Origin: Favolaschia claudopus
Taxonomy: Eukaryota; Basidiomycota; Agaricomycetes; Agaricales; Mycenaceae
DNA length: 64,000 bases
Assembly (NCBI GenBank): GCA_037176885.1
Contig: JAWWNJ010000166.1
Span: forward strand, 186,001-250,000
Direction: 5' to 3'
Shown in pieces: positions 12,071-25,206 of the stretch; the stretch's first letter is position 1; the number at the start of each line of letters is the position of its first letter. The notes beneath the pieces are model-generated. The model had not been told where the DNA came from and did not search any database. It worked only from the letters and a program-made list of their open reading frames with translations. Made by a program: the position numbers and the translations under genes.

Positions 12071-14760
12071 GTGTGTATTCTCCTTGCCCTCACCCTCGTC
12101 CCTCAACTCACCTACGATCCATCCAGCCACACCCAAGTCATTTATTCAATCAGCTCTTGGCGCTCCACCTCGCTCTTATCAACACTCATCTGCCTTGCTT
12201 TCTTTCACACCCCCTCTCGCCGCCCTCGCTCCCCAACCGAATCTCACGACTCCCACCCCTGCTCTCCAACCCTCCTCACGCTCGTCAGCTCAACTTCATG
12301 CTTGCATAGCGTTCATTACCGCCTCTACCGTTGTCGGTTCATGCAGCTACGCTGCTGGCGCATTCAAACCGCCCATTTGGGCGATGCTTCGCGCAGTCTC
12401 GACCTGCGGCCGCAGTTTGTTGGATTCGCGCAGCTGAATCAGCTCAGATGCCGCGCGCGTCGCCGGCCCCAGCGTCGTATCGGTATTTGGCTGATTCTAT
12501 GTGCTAGGTCGCCGGCGTCTGAGCGCGCAATGTCTCGGGAACCCCGCTGTAGCACTCGCAGACCCCGGCAGTGTGATCAGGTGGGGCGTGGGGTGCAGCA
12601 CGGGAGCGTTCGATGAACACGCTGGTCGTACTCGTAGCGTGGCCCACTCGGCTCCCTGTCTTCGGCAGCGTAGCGCTGCGGTATCGACTTGACCATACGC
12701 CGACTCTCATGTATGTCGTCTCCAGCCCTCAAGCGACCTCTTCCGTCTCAAACTCCCGTCCACGACGCCCTCCCTCGTTTCGTTCACATTGTCGAGAATA
12801 GCCCTCCGGATTTGAGGGTAAGATGGGAGGAGAATCGCATCGGACACCACGCACCACTGCTGACAAGAGTGGTGAAGGTAGCAACTCCAATTTTCATGCT
12901 TCATCCCTGTACTCACGGTGATTTTCAAGCTACCCTCCTGTTCCTCCGACCCATTTGCTTCTCCCGTCCGATCATCTGCGTCGGCGCCGCCCACCGCAAT
13001 CTCATCCCCCCTATCCAACGTTGGCGCTCGTTGTGGCGTTCCCAGCTTGCCGCGTCGCTGTCGGTACACGCGTTCGAAGCCGGATATGGCTGCGCCCCCG
13101 TCCTCTACAACAGCACCCCATCCGTTAACGGGACTCATAATCCTCCCTAAATTTCGACGGAGTTTGGCGGTGTGGCGTCAAGGAAGAAGACGACGGCTTG
13201 AATCTCGTTTTGTGTTCCCAAGGTCGGTGTGTCCTTTTGCAATTGTCTTCGCGCAGCTGATTTCGTCTCATTAGTTTGCGACTCCTGAATCCCCCCAGGT
13301 TGGGATAGGTATGGGTGTGTCAAGCGCTCGGTTCTGTGCGTCTCGTGGTGGGAGCGCGGTATCAGCTGCTCTCCAGCCTTATGGCTCTTTGGTTTTTCGA
13401 AATTTCGCTGTATAATGGTCCCTTGCCCTCCCAGTCTACTTCACAAACATCGGGACTTGTATCCTCACCTGTATCAAAGTTACTGCTTTGTAGACAACGC
13501 TTGGAATCACACCGCAGATATGAAAACAATCAATTGAAAGCCACATTAAGAAAGTACGAAATAACAAATGTAACTTTGTAAGGAGGGAGCGAGCGTCGAG
13601 ATCCTGATGCAGCCACTCCCGCACGCTCCCAGCGACGCGGACTGAGACCTCTGACGACCAAACCACCCAAGATGAATCAGGCGTACGGCTCCGCGCTGAT
13701 GATTAAATATCGCGACATGCTTCCACACAAAGACGTCTCCGCGCTCCGTTCTGTGCGCCGCTGCACTAGCACCACACGCAGCGGAACGGAACGCTCGGGG
13801 TCCCTAACCCGCCGATTCTGCGCGCCAGCACACAACTCCGCCTCCGTGCCACACTGCCGCTGCCGATAGCGGACAGCGGCAGGGGTCAGTCCATCGGTCC
13901 CGCTTCCGCCTCCTCGTGATCTGTACCGCAGCGACCCGCTGGAAGGCGAGCTTGGTATGTGCATTGACCTTGGCACGGGAGCGATGAGGAGGATAGCGAT
14001 GGGGGCGAAAATTGAGAGCCGGTGGCAGTCGGAAACGCCGCATCAAAACGACATTCGAGGACGAGGATGTGGGGCTAAGAGGAGCAGAGGGGCGCTGCTC
14101 CAGATAAAAGAGGATGGAGGTGCGAAGGTCGAGCATGGCGCTGCTGCCAGAACCGATCGTGCCGCGAGTACTCCACATCCAGCCTCTCCACTCGCCGACC
14201 AAACGCTCGAGAGCCGTACGACGCCCACCCGCGCCCATCTACTTTCATGCATGGGGGCAGACAACTCGGAGGGCAGTCCCGCGAGCAAGAGGGCGGAGGC
14301 GGTGGAATGCGCGCGAATTCGTTCCCCGAGAATACTCGCAACACAGTTGTTGTAAAAGCGGCTCCGATCGATCTACCTCGTCCGCGTGCGAATCCACACA
14401 ATGGCGGGGTATCAAGCCCTCAACGGCGGTACTATCAAGAATACGGCGAGTGAACTTAATGAGCTGCTCGGAGGTGAGATACGCCATGCGAGAATATACG
14501 GCTAACGAACGCGAGAGATAGCGGGATTAGTGAGGGAGGCGGCGTCGGCAGCGGTCAGAACGTGTAGACGAGGACGACCTGCAGAGGCTTGGCAGAGAGG
14601 ACCAGTGGCACGCGGGATATGGAAGTCGACGAGTGTTGTGGTGGCTGGAGGGAGTGTAGTGAGTGGGGAAATGGAGCGAAGAGAGGGATCCATACGAAGC
14701 GTCCAGAGCAGGGAGAAGCCTCTGTGACGCGAGAACTACGCAAACGTTGATGGCTTGACC
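12071..14760. other. Unassigned region with weak coding traces
   Basis: There are several short frames without recognisable domains. One at 12717 (MSSPALKRPL...) is followed by a plausible donor near 12815 but leads nowhere convincing. The 13800-14300 part is G+C-rich with frames open on both strands, which is typical of composition rather than of genes. Nothing here can be named. Confidence 0.4.
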
Positions 14761-15545
14761 ATTTAGGTGGCTGGATAGGTCGGGGGTGAGTTGAGAGGTA
14801 ATGAAAGAATTAGATACATACCTCTTAGATTCGGCCAAGCGGAGCAGACGCGCACGAAACCTTCAACGGCACAAAGAAGCTTGTGTGTTGTGAGCACCGA
14901 CGGAGACGGCACCGAGGCGGGGGTGAGACAGGTCGAAGTGAGGGAGACGGTGTCGTCTGAGGCTTGACGCGGTACGTTGAGTTCGCCGGAGGTAGCTGTA
15001 TCCGTTCTCGAGCCGTCTTCATGAGGAGGTAGACTGGAGGCAGCTGGAGCGACGGTACAATCCCTTGAGTAGAATTGCGATGTGACTCTTCCGGCAAAGC
15101 AGCGATTTATCCTGCGTTTCGAGTCAGTATCGACAAACCACGAACAATACAGGGTCTCGGACGCACCTGTAATATACTGCAGACCAACACTGAGTCCCCA
15201 AGCTCGTATTCGGCCAATGTCAAAGATGCATCGGCAGTGAAGTTAGAGACGAGTGCTGGCGTATTTGTCCCGTCCCTCCCCCAAAAACGGCGATATAACT
15301 CAGGTCAAGAGGGCGGCGGGCAATGAAGACCAAATCTTGCTATCCGGTCGCATATCCGCCCCCACAAACGCGACTGAGGCGATACCAGCGAAAGGTTATT
15401 GCAATAACTCAAGATAACGAGCAGATTCAAGTTTGACATAGAGCAGAAAGCAGCGGGGTTGTAGAGCTATCCGTGCACCAGCGTGTGCTTTGTGGAGCGA
15501 GAAAAACGTTCCGTACATGGTCGAGTACGTTGTCGACGGTGTTGA
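14761..15545. repeat. Diverged repeat A, copy 2
   Basis: This is the partner of 2393-3135 in the same orientation and order of landmark blocks. It ends at the ACGTTCCGTACATGG block, equivalent to ACGTTCCGTAGATGG in copy 1. Distance to the following DUF6535 gene is about 1.6 kb here and 0.3 kb at copy 1, so the intervening DNA has been gained or lost. Confidence 0.7.
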
Positions 15546-17112
15546 CGAGTAACGTTGGTAGAGGACAACAGGCGTGGGAGCGTCGGCTATCCGGCTGATT
15601 TCTCGACGACCACCACCACGACCCCGACGTTCCCAAGGCGCATTTGTGGCGGGTCTCGGGAGTAGAGAAAGTCCGAGAAGGACTATCGAGCGCTATCGTC
15701 GACTCAATCATTTTGTGCCAAAAAAATCTTTCCCTGCTTCGAGCCGCGCCTTCCAATCTCTTCGCTCGGTCGTACACTCGCACCTGTCGAAGCTTGTAGC
15801 TTCGACCACGCAAAATAAATTACTTGAAAACCACGCCCTACTGTGACCATTCGTATATGAATGCTTCACGCGTCGCCGTTCTGCATCTTGGGTTCTCGTT
15901 AAGGAAATGTCTCGCTCCGCCCCCTAAAATTCTCGATTGGCTGAATGGAGGCCAGGCGCACCGCTGAGGATCCGTTATGCTTTGGCATGCCTGGAAAGCG
16001 TGAGGTTTTCCAATGAATCTTCTGATTGGTCGCTCTCCAGATGACTCGGAGTTTGGAGTGTGCGCCGCAGGTATGTAGGTCCGTTTGAAGCCTCACCGAA
16101 TTCACTAGCTACCTAAAGCAGGCTAGTGTGGCTTCGTGGTTTCCGAGTTTTTGTTCCCTGAACTCATTCCCTAGCGAAATCTACACCTCGTATTATTCGC
16201 GTGCAGCGGTTTATCCTTCGCAGCTGTGTCATAAGAAAGTCATTCCCGGCAGTCATCCAGGTATGTGTCAACGCTGTTCGAAGCTCAAGCATTACTTATA
16301 TGTATTAAGTCGGCACTCTAGGGGACCGGAGGTAGCAAGACTGGGTCTCGGGTATCCATTTTCGTCAAAATCCTCAACTTATCTCGAAGGCCTCATTCAT
16401 TCGAAAATGTTCCCCGTCCTCGATCAGCGGCCACATAATCACATTCGTATGGATGCGTTAAGTCGTCCTACTTAATTAATTTATTGCCTTGCGCAAAGCA
16501 ATCGCCGCTCAACAAAGTGGTTACTTATCTTTTCCCGGCGCGCGTCGAGTATTTTCAAGGGTTCCGTCCTACGATCAGTCGCCAAATCATTCTAATCTTC
16601 CCCCAGGATTTTGCACCATTTGCGTTCCGAGTCGATATATTACAGAATCTTCTCCTTGTTTTGCTTCAAACATTTTTGCAACACGCTTGGCCTCCTCCCT
16701 CGGTATGTGACTTCATAGAATTACCCATCCGAGGTCTGGTGGGCTGCCGGCCACTTGACTTCATACAGAATTTCCGAAGCGCGCCACCCTCTTACTCAAT
16801 TAGGAGCGTAAGATCCTATTTTCTTCTACTCATCTCGAAATCTCATTAAGATTTCATTGATGCTCGATCGCCAGATAATGACCAATATCGACGGCGAGGC
16901 ACGGAAATGATACACAATTAACATTTCGGCTCCTCGAGAAGTACACCCGCGAGCATGCATCAACAATGCGGCCGGTTTGGAATCCTTACTCTTTGGTTTA
17001 CTGCATGTATGCACCACTCGCCCCCATCTTTGCTCTCTACCATGATGAACAACAGCGAAACTACTGCCAGTCATGAAAGGTCCTCAATTATCAGTTGTCT
17101 TCTTAGCCTAGC
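15546..17112. other. Spacer upstream of DUF6535 copy 2
   Basis: About 1.6 kb with scattered open frames (such as 16128-16475) lacking domains or splice chains. The last 100 bases approach the 5' part of the DUF6535 gene. Nothing else is seen. Confidence 0.4.
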
Positions 17113-20100
17113 ATGAAAGCTCACAAAGCCGACAGAGATTCACCACCCGGAGCTCCCCAATCTCATACTGATCCAGTGGTTGAGAGTATCTCTGACAACA
17201 AGAGGTAACCGGTCTTCTGCTCATTCATTCCTAGGCTTGAATACCAAATAGGTTGATTCAAGCTATTCAAACAGGCTTTTCACAGCTTGTCCAAAAACAA
17301 GAGGAGTAAAGTGTTGTCCAATTCTTTTCAAATATGAATCTCAATCAATGTTTAGAATGTACAAAGCACTTGCAGATTGTCACTCAAAATCACCGCCAGC
17401 AGCTGGAGAAGCAATGGCATTCTGGAATGGCTATAACACTCTTGCAAAGGAATATGATAAAGAATTTTTGCGTCGATATGACACTGATCTTGATACATGT
17501 CTGATCTTTGTATGTTCCATTTGACTCGGAGGTTTCCATTCATCCTGACATCATTCTGAGGCTGGTCTTTTTTCTGCTGTATCCTCCGCCTTCATCATAC
17601 AAATTCAACCTGAGTTTGATTCAGATCCACATCCACTGAGTGTGATCGCGCAGAGTCTACTGTATATCAGCCTAGGATCAACATTACTTGCAGCACTACT
17701 TGCTGTCCTTGGCAAGCAATGGCTGATGTACTATTCTGCAGCAGGTGAACGAGGCAGTATTGATACTCGGGGCTTTGAACGTCAAAGAAAGTTGGATGGT
17801 CTGAGAAAATGGAGATTTGAACTCATCATGCAAGCCTTCCCACTTTTACTTCAATTTGGATTGTTTCTCTTTGCCTCTTCTCTATCAGTGTATCTTTGGA
17901 AGATACACCGTGTTCTTGCAGGCATAGTCTTAGGAATGACAGCTGTAGGTACTATAGCATACCTTGCACTTCTCATGTCTGCTATATTCTCTGAGGACTC
18001 ACCATTCCAAACACCTCTTGCTCCGTTCTTCAAAACAATAGGATCTCGCATAGTCCCAGAATCTGTGAAACGGAAAGGACAAGCATTTTATGGGAAATGC
18101 AGACAGCAGTTATTGGAGATGCAAACCTATATCAAACAGCTATTTTCTTCTTTACTTTCCCAATCAAGCAATCTTCTGCCCAGATTTGCTTTGCATCAAA
18201 GTTCCATTTCCATTGAATCTGACACATCTGTGCCAACTACATTATTTGATGACCTTATCATACCATCTCCTGAAATTCCAGCAGTTTGCTGGGTCCTAGA
18301 GACCTCCACAGATGCTACACTCCTTGCCCAGGCTGCAGATATGTCTATTGATCTGCAGTGGCCATTAGATATGAACTTGACACTGGATCATCTTATACAG
18401 AAATTTTTGGGTTGTTTTGAGTATCATATTGGTCGTAACCAACATGTGTTGGATAGAGTTCGACATGGACATGGGATGGAGTCCCGAGCCACTCAATTTG
18501 GACAGGCCTATATAACAATGCAATCTTTTCTTTCGCCTCAAAGTTTGATATCGTCCTCTATCGTAGTATCTAATGGTCTTCTGAACATCCTCTCACCTGA
18601 GCTGGCAACTGTTCTTGAGCTCATCAGCAATAGGACATCACATTCAACAGGAATACTCAGTCAGCCATGGCTGATGCGGGCTTTACACATCAAGTTAAAG
18701 TTAGAACCAATCGGGTTTGCTCACAACACAATCACATACTTGAAACATTTGGTTGCAAAATTAGATCCAAACAGCTGCTTGACATGTGCAACCTTCTCTG
18801 AATACCTCTTTGTTGTCTACTTCTGTTTGGTAGATGGTAACATCTCTTCGCATGATATGAGAGTTATGGATAAAAGGTACAGTTATCTATATATGTTCTG
18901 AGATTGTGCTGAGTTTGTGTCCCTTAGTGCATATGAGATGTTGTTGTATGAGAGAATATTGAAGACACTGCCATTGAAACTTACATCAAAACCAGCTGAC
19001 ATGAAGCTCAATGCTGATATTCTCAAGCTCACACTCCAACTAGCAAACAACTGCAAAGACCATAGAGAATGGCATGAACATTCACTTGAAAGACAAGTAC
19101 TTGTATATGAGTTTTGCGGAGCCCTTCCTCGAACAGATGGTTGGATTCAAGTAATCTGCACACCTGGTTTATTATCACCTGCGGTGTGGTCGAATCCAGC
19201 CTCTTACAACCCGGAAGCAGAAAGCTGGATTTACAATGCATTGGAGAGCATCCCCAGTCCTGTCAATGAACAGGGTGAATGGGAAGAAAAAACTGTGGAT
19301 GTTTTCAACGGTCTTCTGTGTGCTGTCTATAATAAGGGACTTGCACCACCAAAAATCAGCTTGAAGCTCCTTATACAACTCTTGTCTTTACCAGATTCCG
19401 TATCCTCATCAGCAGCTTGGTTGATGTTACAAGAGAATGTGCATGATTGGTATACAGATCCTGAGATTGGACTGGAATTTCGGAATCACTCTGTGTGGTC
19501 TTTGCTATGTGCTGTCATATTACAAGATCACCAAAGTATACCTGAAACTCACTTGAGGTGCTATGTTGATTTAGCATATCTGCTCTCAGCAATCCCTGAA
19601 TGGCAGCCTGATATTCGGAAGGAGCTATCCAGTTGGGTCCACATATTTCCAGCTATGCTCACATCAGACCAGTCCCTTGAAAAATACAATACTGTGTTCA
19701 AGACAATCTGGCCATCTAGCTTGAGGATCTCCGCACACAATCACTTGGAAGAGACTGCTGGCCTGGTGTGTGTTGCACTGTCTAACTTCTGGGCTTCATT
19801 TGATATTGCTACGCCTATGGATCCTAACAGTCTCTTTGCATGGCTGGATTGTACCAATTCTATAATTAATAATGTGGATGTCCGGAAAACTGTCCAACAC
19901 ACAGAAACGATGCAAGAATCATTCATTCCACTGCAAAACAATTTGCTTGGATTTGTAGACCAAATCCAGAGCTTACCCTCTCCAAACAGGACACCAATAT
20001 TAACAGCCTGTGGAGAAATAATCAGAGACTTTGCTACCAAAATGCTGCAAACAGAAGTTAGAGAGAAGGACTTATATTATTTTCAAGATCAGATTGAATG

Positions 20101-20137
20101 GATGAGGACGACAATGACAACCAATCTGTCATCTTAA
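17113..20137 (+). CDS. DUF6535 transmembrane protein, copy 2
   Basis: Exons 17113-17204, 17252-17305, 17356-17509, 17561-18876 and 18928-20137 join without a break (941 residues), with introns of 47-51 nt at exactly the positions used in copy 1. The four hydrophobic segments and the GKQWLMYYSAAGERG block are conserved. The C-terminal 700 residues follow the same block order. It is the most diverged of the copies in the window and contains no insertion. The start ATG at 17113 aligns shortly after the one chosen for copy 1. Function is unknown; it is probably an integral membrane protein. No signal peptide is seen. Confidence 0.85.
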
Positions 20138-20200
20138 TTAAATCAATATAGAAATTGTTTATTTTGTGGAAAGTGTATGAGTGTTTCGCTAGGGAAAAAT

Positions 20201-20953
20201 CTATTTGACATCCCAAGGTGCCGGGTACCCCGGGTGCTTAATAGCATATTTCCATTTGGCACCCCAGCCACTGTAGCTGCTGGAGGCCTGAGAAACCTCA
20301 GGAGTGATGGAGAATCTGTGTAAGCCGCAAGTAAGTCGCAGGATATTTGTTACACAATCAATAGGAGCAATATGTTGAGTTCTATGTACCTCCGGATATT
20401 TTTCCCGCGTGGAAGGATCATATTGAAAATGTGAGTCGGGGAGTAGTTTTTCTGGCACCTGGGTTTGGTCCATTAAGTAGGCAGGGAATTTTAACCCCTC
20501 ACCTTTGTAGGCCTCTCTAACCCTTTTGCCAATAACCAACTCTTCCCTATACTCTTCCACACAGTTCAAGCTAAACTGCTGTACAGCTTCGTCGAAAGAA
20601 GGAATATCTCTCAGGTTGGGATATATTTCTTGTATATATCCTCCCCTTGTATCGATGTCCTTCTCAAAGTCTTCAAAATTGTACGGTTGAGGAATGTCAT
20701 AATCCCAATCTTCATGCTCTTCCAGAGGAAGATTATCTTCGTACCCAAGGCCTGGATTAGGGTATTCTGGGTCCCCAGGTACTTTCCTCCGTCTACATAG
20801 ACCATCTGACAAAAACGTCAGACCTCTGACATGCTTAAGTTTGAAATGGAACATAAGAATTTGCTCTATCCAGTGATTAATTGTGGTGTTTGGTCCCATC
20901 CCTGGATTGTTCAACATGCCCTTTTTATAGAGAGTGTCTGATTCTACAACCAA
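20201..20953 (-). mobile_element. Ty3-type remnant: RNase H end of a pol gene
   Basis: The - strand frame begins with VVESDTLYKKGMLNNPGMGP and reads through IDTRGGY. It aligns with residues just after the RNase H core of the pol gene of element 2 (VVETDALYIKGMLKNPGMGP, near 62475), so it is the same element family. The RT and RNase H catalytic parts before it and the integrase after it are missing. The DGLSRR signature has become DGLCRR. The last 50 residues do not align with element 2. The fragment sits exactly between DUF6535 copies 2 and 3, so it probably marks an insertion and deletion event. Confidence 0.75.
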
Positions 20954-21015
20954 GCAACCAAGCTTTCAGAATCCTCAACATCACCAAGTCGAGGGCAGGC
21001 AATCGATGGGTGGAA

Positions 21016-21791
21016 TAGCTTGGAACTTCTTGTACAGCTCTTGGCTTTACCAGGTGATGTCTCGAACACAGCAGCTTGGCTGTTGTTTGCAGGAGAGTGT
21101 GCGTGATTGGTATACAGATCCTGAGCTTGGACCAAAACTTTGGGATCACTCTGTGTGGGCATTGCTTTCTGCTGCAGTATTGAAGGACTCATGGGCACAG
21201 TTGGTTAAACAATATGTTGATTTAGCATATCTACTCTTAACAATCCCTGAATGGCAACCTTATCTTAAACAAGAGAACTGTTGCTGGATCCGCATATTTC
21301 CACCTATCAACAGAAGCGAGGACCATCTAGCGAAATATAATTCTGTGTTTCACACACTTGGGGCACCCAGCTTAAGCATCTCCACACAGAGTCATTTGGA
21401 GGAGGCTACTGGCCTAGTGTGTGATGCATTATCCAAGTTCTGGGCCTCATTTGTGTTTGCTGTGTCTTTGGATACTAAAAGTCTCTTTGCATGGCTGGAG
21501 TGTACCAATTCTGCAATTTTTGATGAGGATCTCCAAGAAACTGTCCATGCCACCCAGCTGATGCAAGAGTTGTTCATTTCACTACATAACAATTTGCTTG
21601 GATTTGTAGACCAAATTCAGAGCTTATCTTCTGAAAACAGGACACCAATATTAGCAGCCTGTGGAGAAATTGTCAGAGATTTAGCTATTAAAATGCTTCA
21701 AACAGAAATTAAGGACACATATGATGTTCGACAACAGATTTATGGCAAGATTGAAGAGGCTAGAGAATTAGTGGTTGTGGTTGATACTTAG
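21016..21791 (+). pseudogene. DUF6535 copy 3, 3' fragment
   Basis: Only the last third of the gene is present. It starts abruptly at the SLELLVQLL block and ends at the usual stop, followed by the shared GATGGAGACTCAGAGTA block. One extra base near 21088 (TTGTTTGCAG where copies 1 and 4 have TTGTTACAG) shifts the frame, although the following 230 residues remain open. It cannot make a membrane protein because all membrane segments are missing. Confidence 0.85.
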
Positions 21792-21825
21792 GATGGAGAC
21801 TCAGAGTACCTATGCTTAAAGTTCT

Positions 21826-23060
21826 GGCGGCTCGGGATGCCACAAGTCTTTCCGTATCACTCGAGTCTCTCTCAGATATCAAGTCTAGTCTCTTTCAAAG
21901 TTCAATTCAAATTCTAGAGTCCGCTACAAACTGCCCTTGTCTACGGGTAGGTAATTGACTGAGTAACGAAAAGTACACCGGGAGATTAAATACATGCAGC
22001 GGGAGCAGAAACAACCAAATAAAATCATGATGAGAGAGTGTCCAAGTTTGATGTCGCGCCCGCTGGGAACCAATGGTATATTCAGGATTGCGAGTCGTGG
22101 GTGAAAAGACTGCCTCCCGGAGAAAGTCCATGCGGGCGGGTGGGTATTGCGCCTTATTGCAGTGCAATGACGTGCTGGTTGCCATGTCCCCGGGAGGGGA
22201 CACGAAATTCCTCCTTCATAATATGGTCTTGCCGCTGGTCGAGTTGAAGTCGAAAAGGGTTCCCGCTGAGTAGTTAGTCAACGGCTCGAGAGCGGTCAAG
22301 TTCGTCTCGTCTTCTATCTTCAGAACAGTCTAAGTCCCAGGGAAAGTAGGGAGAGCCGAGCCGTGTTAGCGGCTCGCCACTCGCCGTTCGGGTTGTCCAC
22401 AATCAGCGGGAAATGTCCCCGGCAACTCGCCATGTCCTTCTCATCATTCTGACAGAGCCATTGGCCGGATAGCCGCTGGCTCCGCGGTGCTCCCGCTTGT
22501 AGTCGGTTAAGTCCCGGCTGTCTGTGATCAGCCGGCGTGCTCGGTTAGAGCCTGCCGGTGATGATGTTCATCGGTAGAGTGGCGGCCGTCCTGAGTTCGA
22601 AGTTGAACCCAGATGGTCCCCCGCTAGATCTTCTTCATGTGGGTCGGCGGGTGAGCGCCTAACCTCAGGGAGGTCAGTAGTTCCTCTTGGTTGCCTCCAG
22701 CACCTCGAGATAGTAGTTTCCCACTAAGTCCCTTGGCCTGGCAGTTTTAGAAATAGTCAGCGGCAGAGTCTCGCACCCATGTTTAGAGAAACGTCGCTAA
22801 GCCGCTGCTACCCATTAGTGGCCCGCCAGCTTGTTGGCTATCCACAGCAATAAGATACTGCCCGCGAGGTCGGGCATATCTTCTATTATCCTAGCCTCAC
22901 TTCTCCCACTGATAGGTCTTGAAAATCAATAAAATTTGGGCATTTCATGCCTAGCCGCTGGGCGGCCCTATCACCAGTGTGTCACAGGTCACAGGCCGGG
23001 TGAATTGATCGAAATACTACAGTATCTATCACTGCGCACAAAGCAATCATCACTGAATGC
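21826..23060. other. 1.2 kb of unique sequence, possibly an old LTR
   Basis: Similarity to the flank of other DUF6535 copies stops at about 21826. No gene is visible. The far end (TGTGTCACAGGTCACA near 22978-22993) and the near end (TGCCACAAG at 21838) are roughly inverted, like LTR ends, but no target duplication was found. This is a weak suggestion only. Confidence 0.3.
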
Positions 23061-23256
23061 AGATGTTATCTAATCAGCGCACTTGCCGCAAATGTATATT
23101 GGTACAGATTAAATTTGTACCGGTGCCTTTAACTCTGGATGGGAACATGAACAGATTGCTTGGGATCTTTTTGGTTGAGGGAGAGCGAAGGGTTGTGCTG
23201 GAACTTTTGTGTGAAGACTTGGCTTCAGCCTACATTTTCTCACCAGGGACCAAAAA

Positions 23257-23642
23257 CACACCGGAAATAGTAATATTTCCTTAAGGTCTGAAAGACACCT
23301 GAAAAGGGCAGCATTTGGCATGACTTTACTTACCGTCTGAAAGGATCCCTTTCAGTGCCATCAAAAAGAAGCAAGAAAAGGGAAACTTTTCGCTGCTCTT
23401 TCACAGCAGCCTGAAAGATCCCCGAGATTTTTCCCATTGGTTACCCGTGTTTCGGTAACAAATTGGAAAAATCTCGGCTATCTTTTCCCTGTTCTGAAAG
23501 GTCGGCGAAAAGATTGCCTTTTTTTCGCCTCTTTTTGATATCACCAAAAGGGCTCATTTTATTACAATACAAAAGTCACTCCAAATGCTGTCCTTTTGGA
23601 CAGTCTTTCTGACCTCAAGGAAATATTCCTATATTCGGTGTG
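23257..23642. mobile_element. 386-bp MITE (MITE-2) upstream of DUF6535 copy 4
   Basis: Inverted ends start CACACCG and extend about 75 bp: the left arm has AATATTTCCTTAAGGTCTGAA and the right arm, reversed, has AATATTTCCTTGAGGTCAGAA. The equivalent place upstream of copy 1 (near 3246) lacks the block and reads GAGCAAAAAAGATC. The flanks show runs of A (23252-23256 and 23643-23646), so the target duplication is probably an A-run and cannot be sized. No coding capacity. Confidence 0.8.
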
Positions 23643-24225
23643 AAAAGATCTCATGACATTGAATCTCCAGATCAATGTCCACCCAAAACATGCGGCAACA
23701 ATGAGGCCTGTCAACCATACTTGTTCCCACCATACACACTTCTCCCCTTCTTTGCTTCCCACCACCATGAGCAGCACCATTGTAAGCATTGCCAGTCCGC
23801 CTTTGAATGAGAATGAAAGGCCTGCAACTATCACTCGGCTTCCAAGTACCCAACACTCACAAAGCCAACAGAGATCCTCCACCTGAAAGTCCTCCATCTC
23901 ACACTAATACAGCAGCCCAGCCTATAACAGACAACGAGAGGTAGGAGGTCTTCTTCACTTATTCATCCTGGCTTGAATGCCATATAGATTGATTCAAGAG
24001 CTTAAAGCAGGCTTTGCAAGTCTTGTCCATGAACAACAGGAGTAAAGTCTTGTCCACTTGTGTTCAAGCATAGATCTCAATAACCTTTAGAATGTGCAAA
24101 GCAATCACAGATCTCAAGCCAAAGCCACCTACTGCAACTGACAAGAAAACAACTTTCTGGAATGGCTACATGATTCTTGCAAACGAATACGACAAGGAAT
24201 TCCTGCAAAAGTACAGCACTGATCT

Positions 24226-24736
24226 AGTCTCCCAAGTCAGACCATAAATCCCGAGATTTTTTTGTATTATATTGGGGCGGGCAAAAAAATCTGATTTAAT
24301 GGTCTGATTTCACTTGCATATCAAAAGCCGTCAGTCCCCATTCCGAATAAGGAAATCACCAAAAAGGAAATTTCCTGCTCGCCCTTTGCTCAGCCAGGAG
24401 GGCAGCTACAAACCTGGGGTAACTTCGGAGACCTTCAAAATCCTACTTGAATGACTTCTGATCTTGAATATTTGAGCCCCGTTTGTGAATTAGCCTCATT
24501 TTGAGTACAACGCTTCTGTGGCTGTGCCACTCACCCAAAGAGGGTCAACTTTGGATCCCGATTTTTACCACAGCGAAGTAGAGAAACAAAAAAAATGTGA
24601 GTGGTAAAGTTGTAGATTGGAGTCTTATATATGGTGCACAGTACTATTTAGAAGGAAATATATTGATCCTGGTGCGGGACAAGCGGTTTGGGGGAAGGGT
24701 GACTTACGGCTAACGCGTGACACCCAACTCTAGACT
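24226..24736. mobile_element. 511-bp insertion with 11-bp target duplication
   Basis: AGCACTGATCT occurs at 24215-24225 and again at 24737-24747. Copies 1 and 2 of the gene have it once. The element ends AGTCT...AGACT, a 5-bp inverted repeat. No coding frame of note; a polypurine patch AAACAAAAAAAATG lies near 24587. A duplication of 9-11 bp is usual for Mutator-like elements, so it may be a MULE-derived non-autonomous element, but the very short inverted ends leave the class open. Confidence 0.8.
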
Positions 24737-25206
24737 AGCACTGATCTGGATACATCTCTGATATTTGTGTGTTGCTTTGACATACATCCTTGCCAGTCTG
24801 ACACTATGCACAGGCTGGTCTTTTCTCAGCTGTCGCCTCAGCCTTTATCATACAAATCCAGCCTGAATTTGAATCAACACCCCACCCACTCACTGTAGTT
24901 GCCCAAAGTCTCCTCTATATCAGCCTAGGATCAACACTACTTGCAGCACTGCTTGCAGTTCTGGGCAAGCAATGGTTGATGTACTATTCTGCCGCAGGCG
25001 AGCGTGGCACCATTGAAGCTCGAGGTCTCGAACACCAGAGAAAGTTGGATGGCTTGCAAAAATGGAAATTTGAACTCATCATGCAAGCCTTTCCGCTCTT
25101 GCTTCAGTTTGGATTGTTTCTTTTTGCAGCTGCACTATCAGTGTATCTTTGGAGGATACATCATATTCTTGCAGGTATAGTCCTAGGAATAACTGCAACA
25201 GGTACT

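Noticed and set aside
21838..22993. Solo LTR in the 1.2-kb block after DUF6535 copy 3
   Set aside because: The ends look only loosely inverted, and no 4-6 bp target duplication was found at any tested border.
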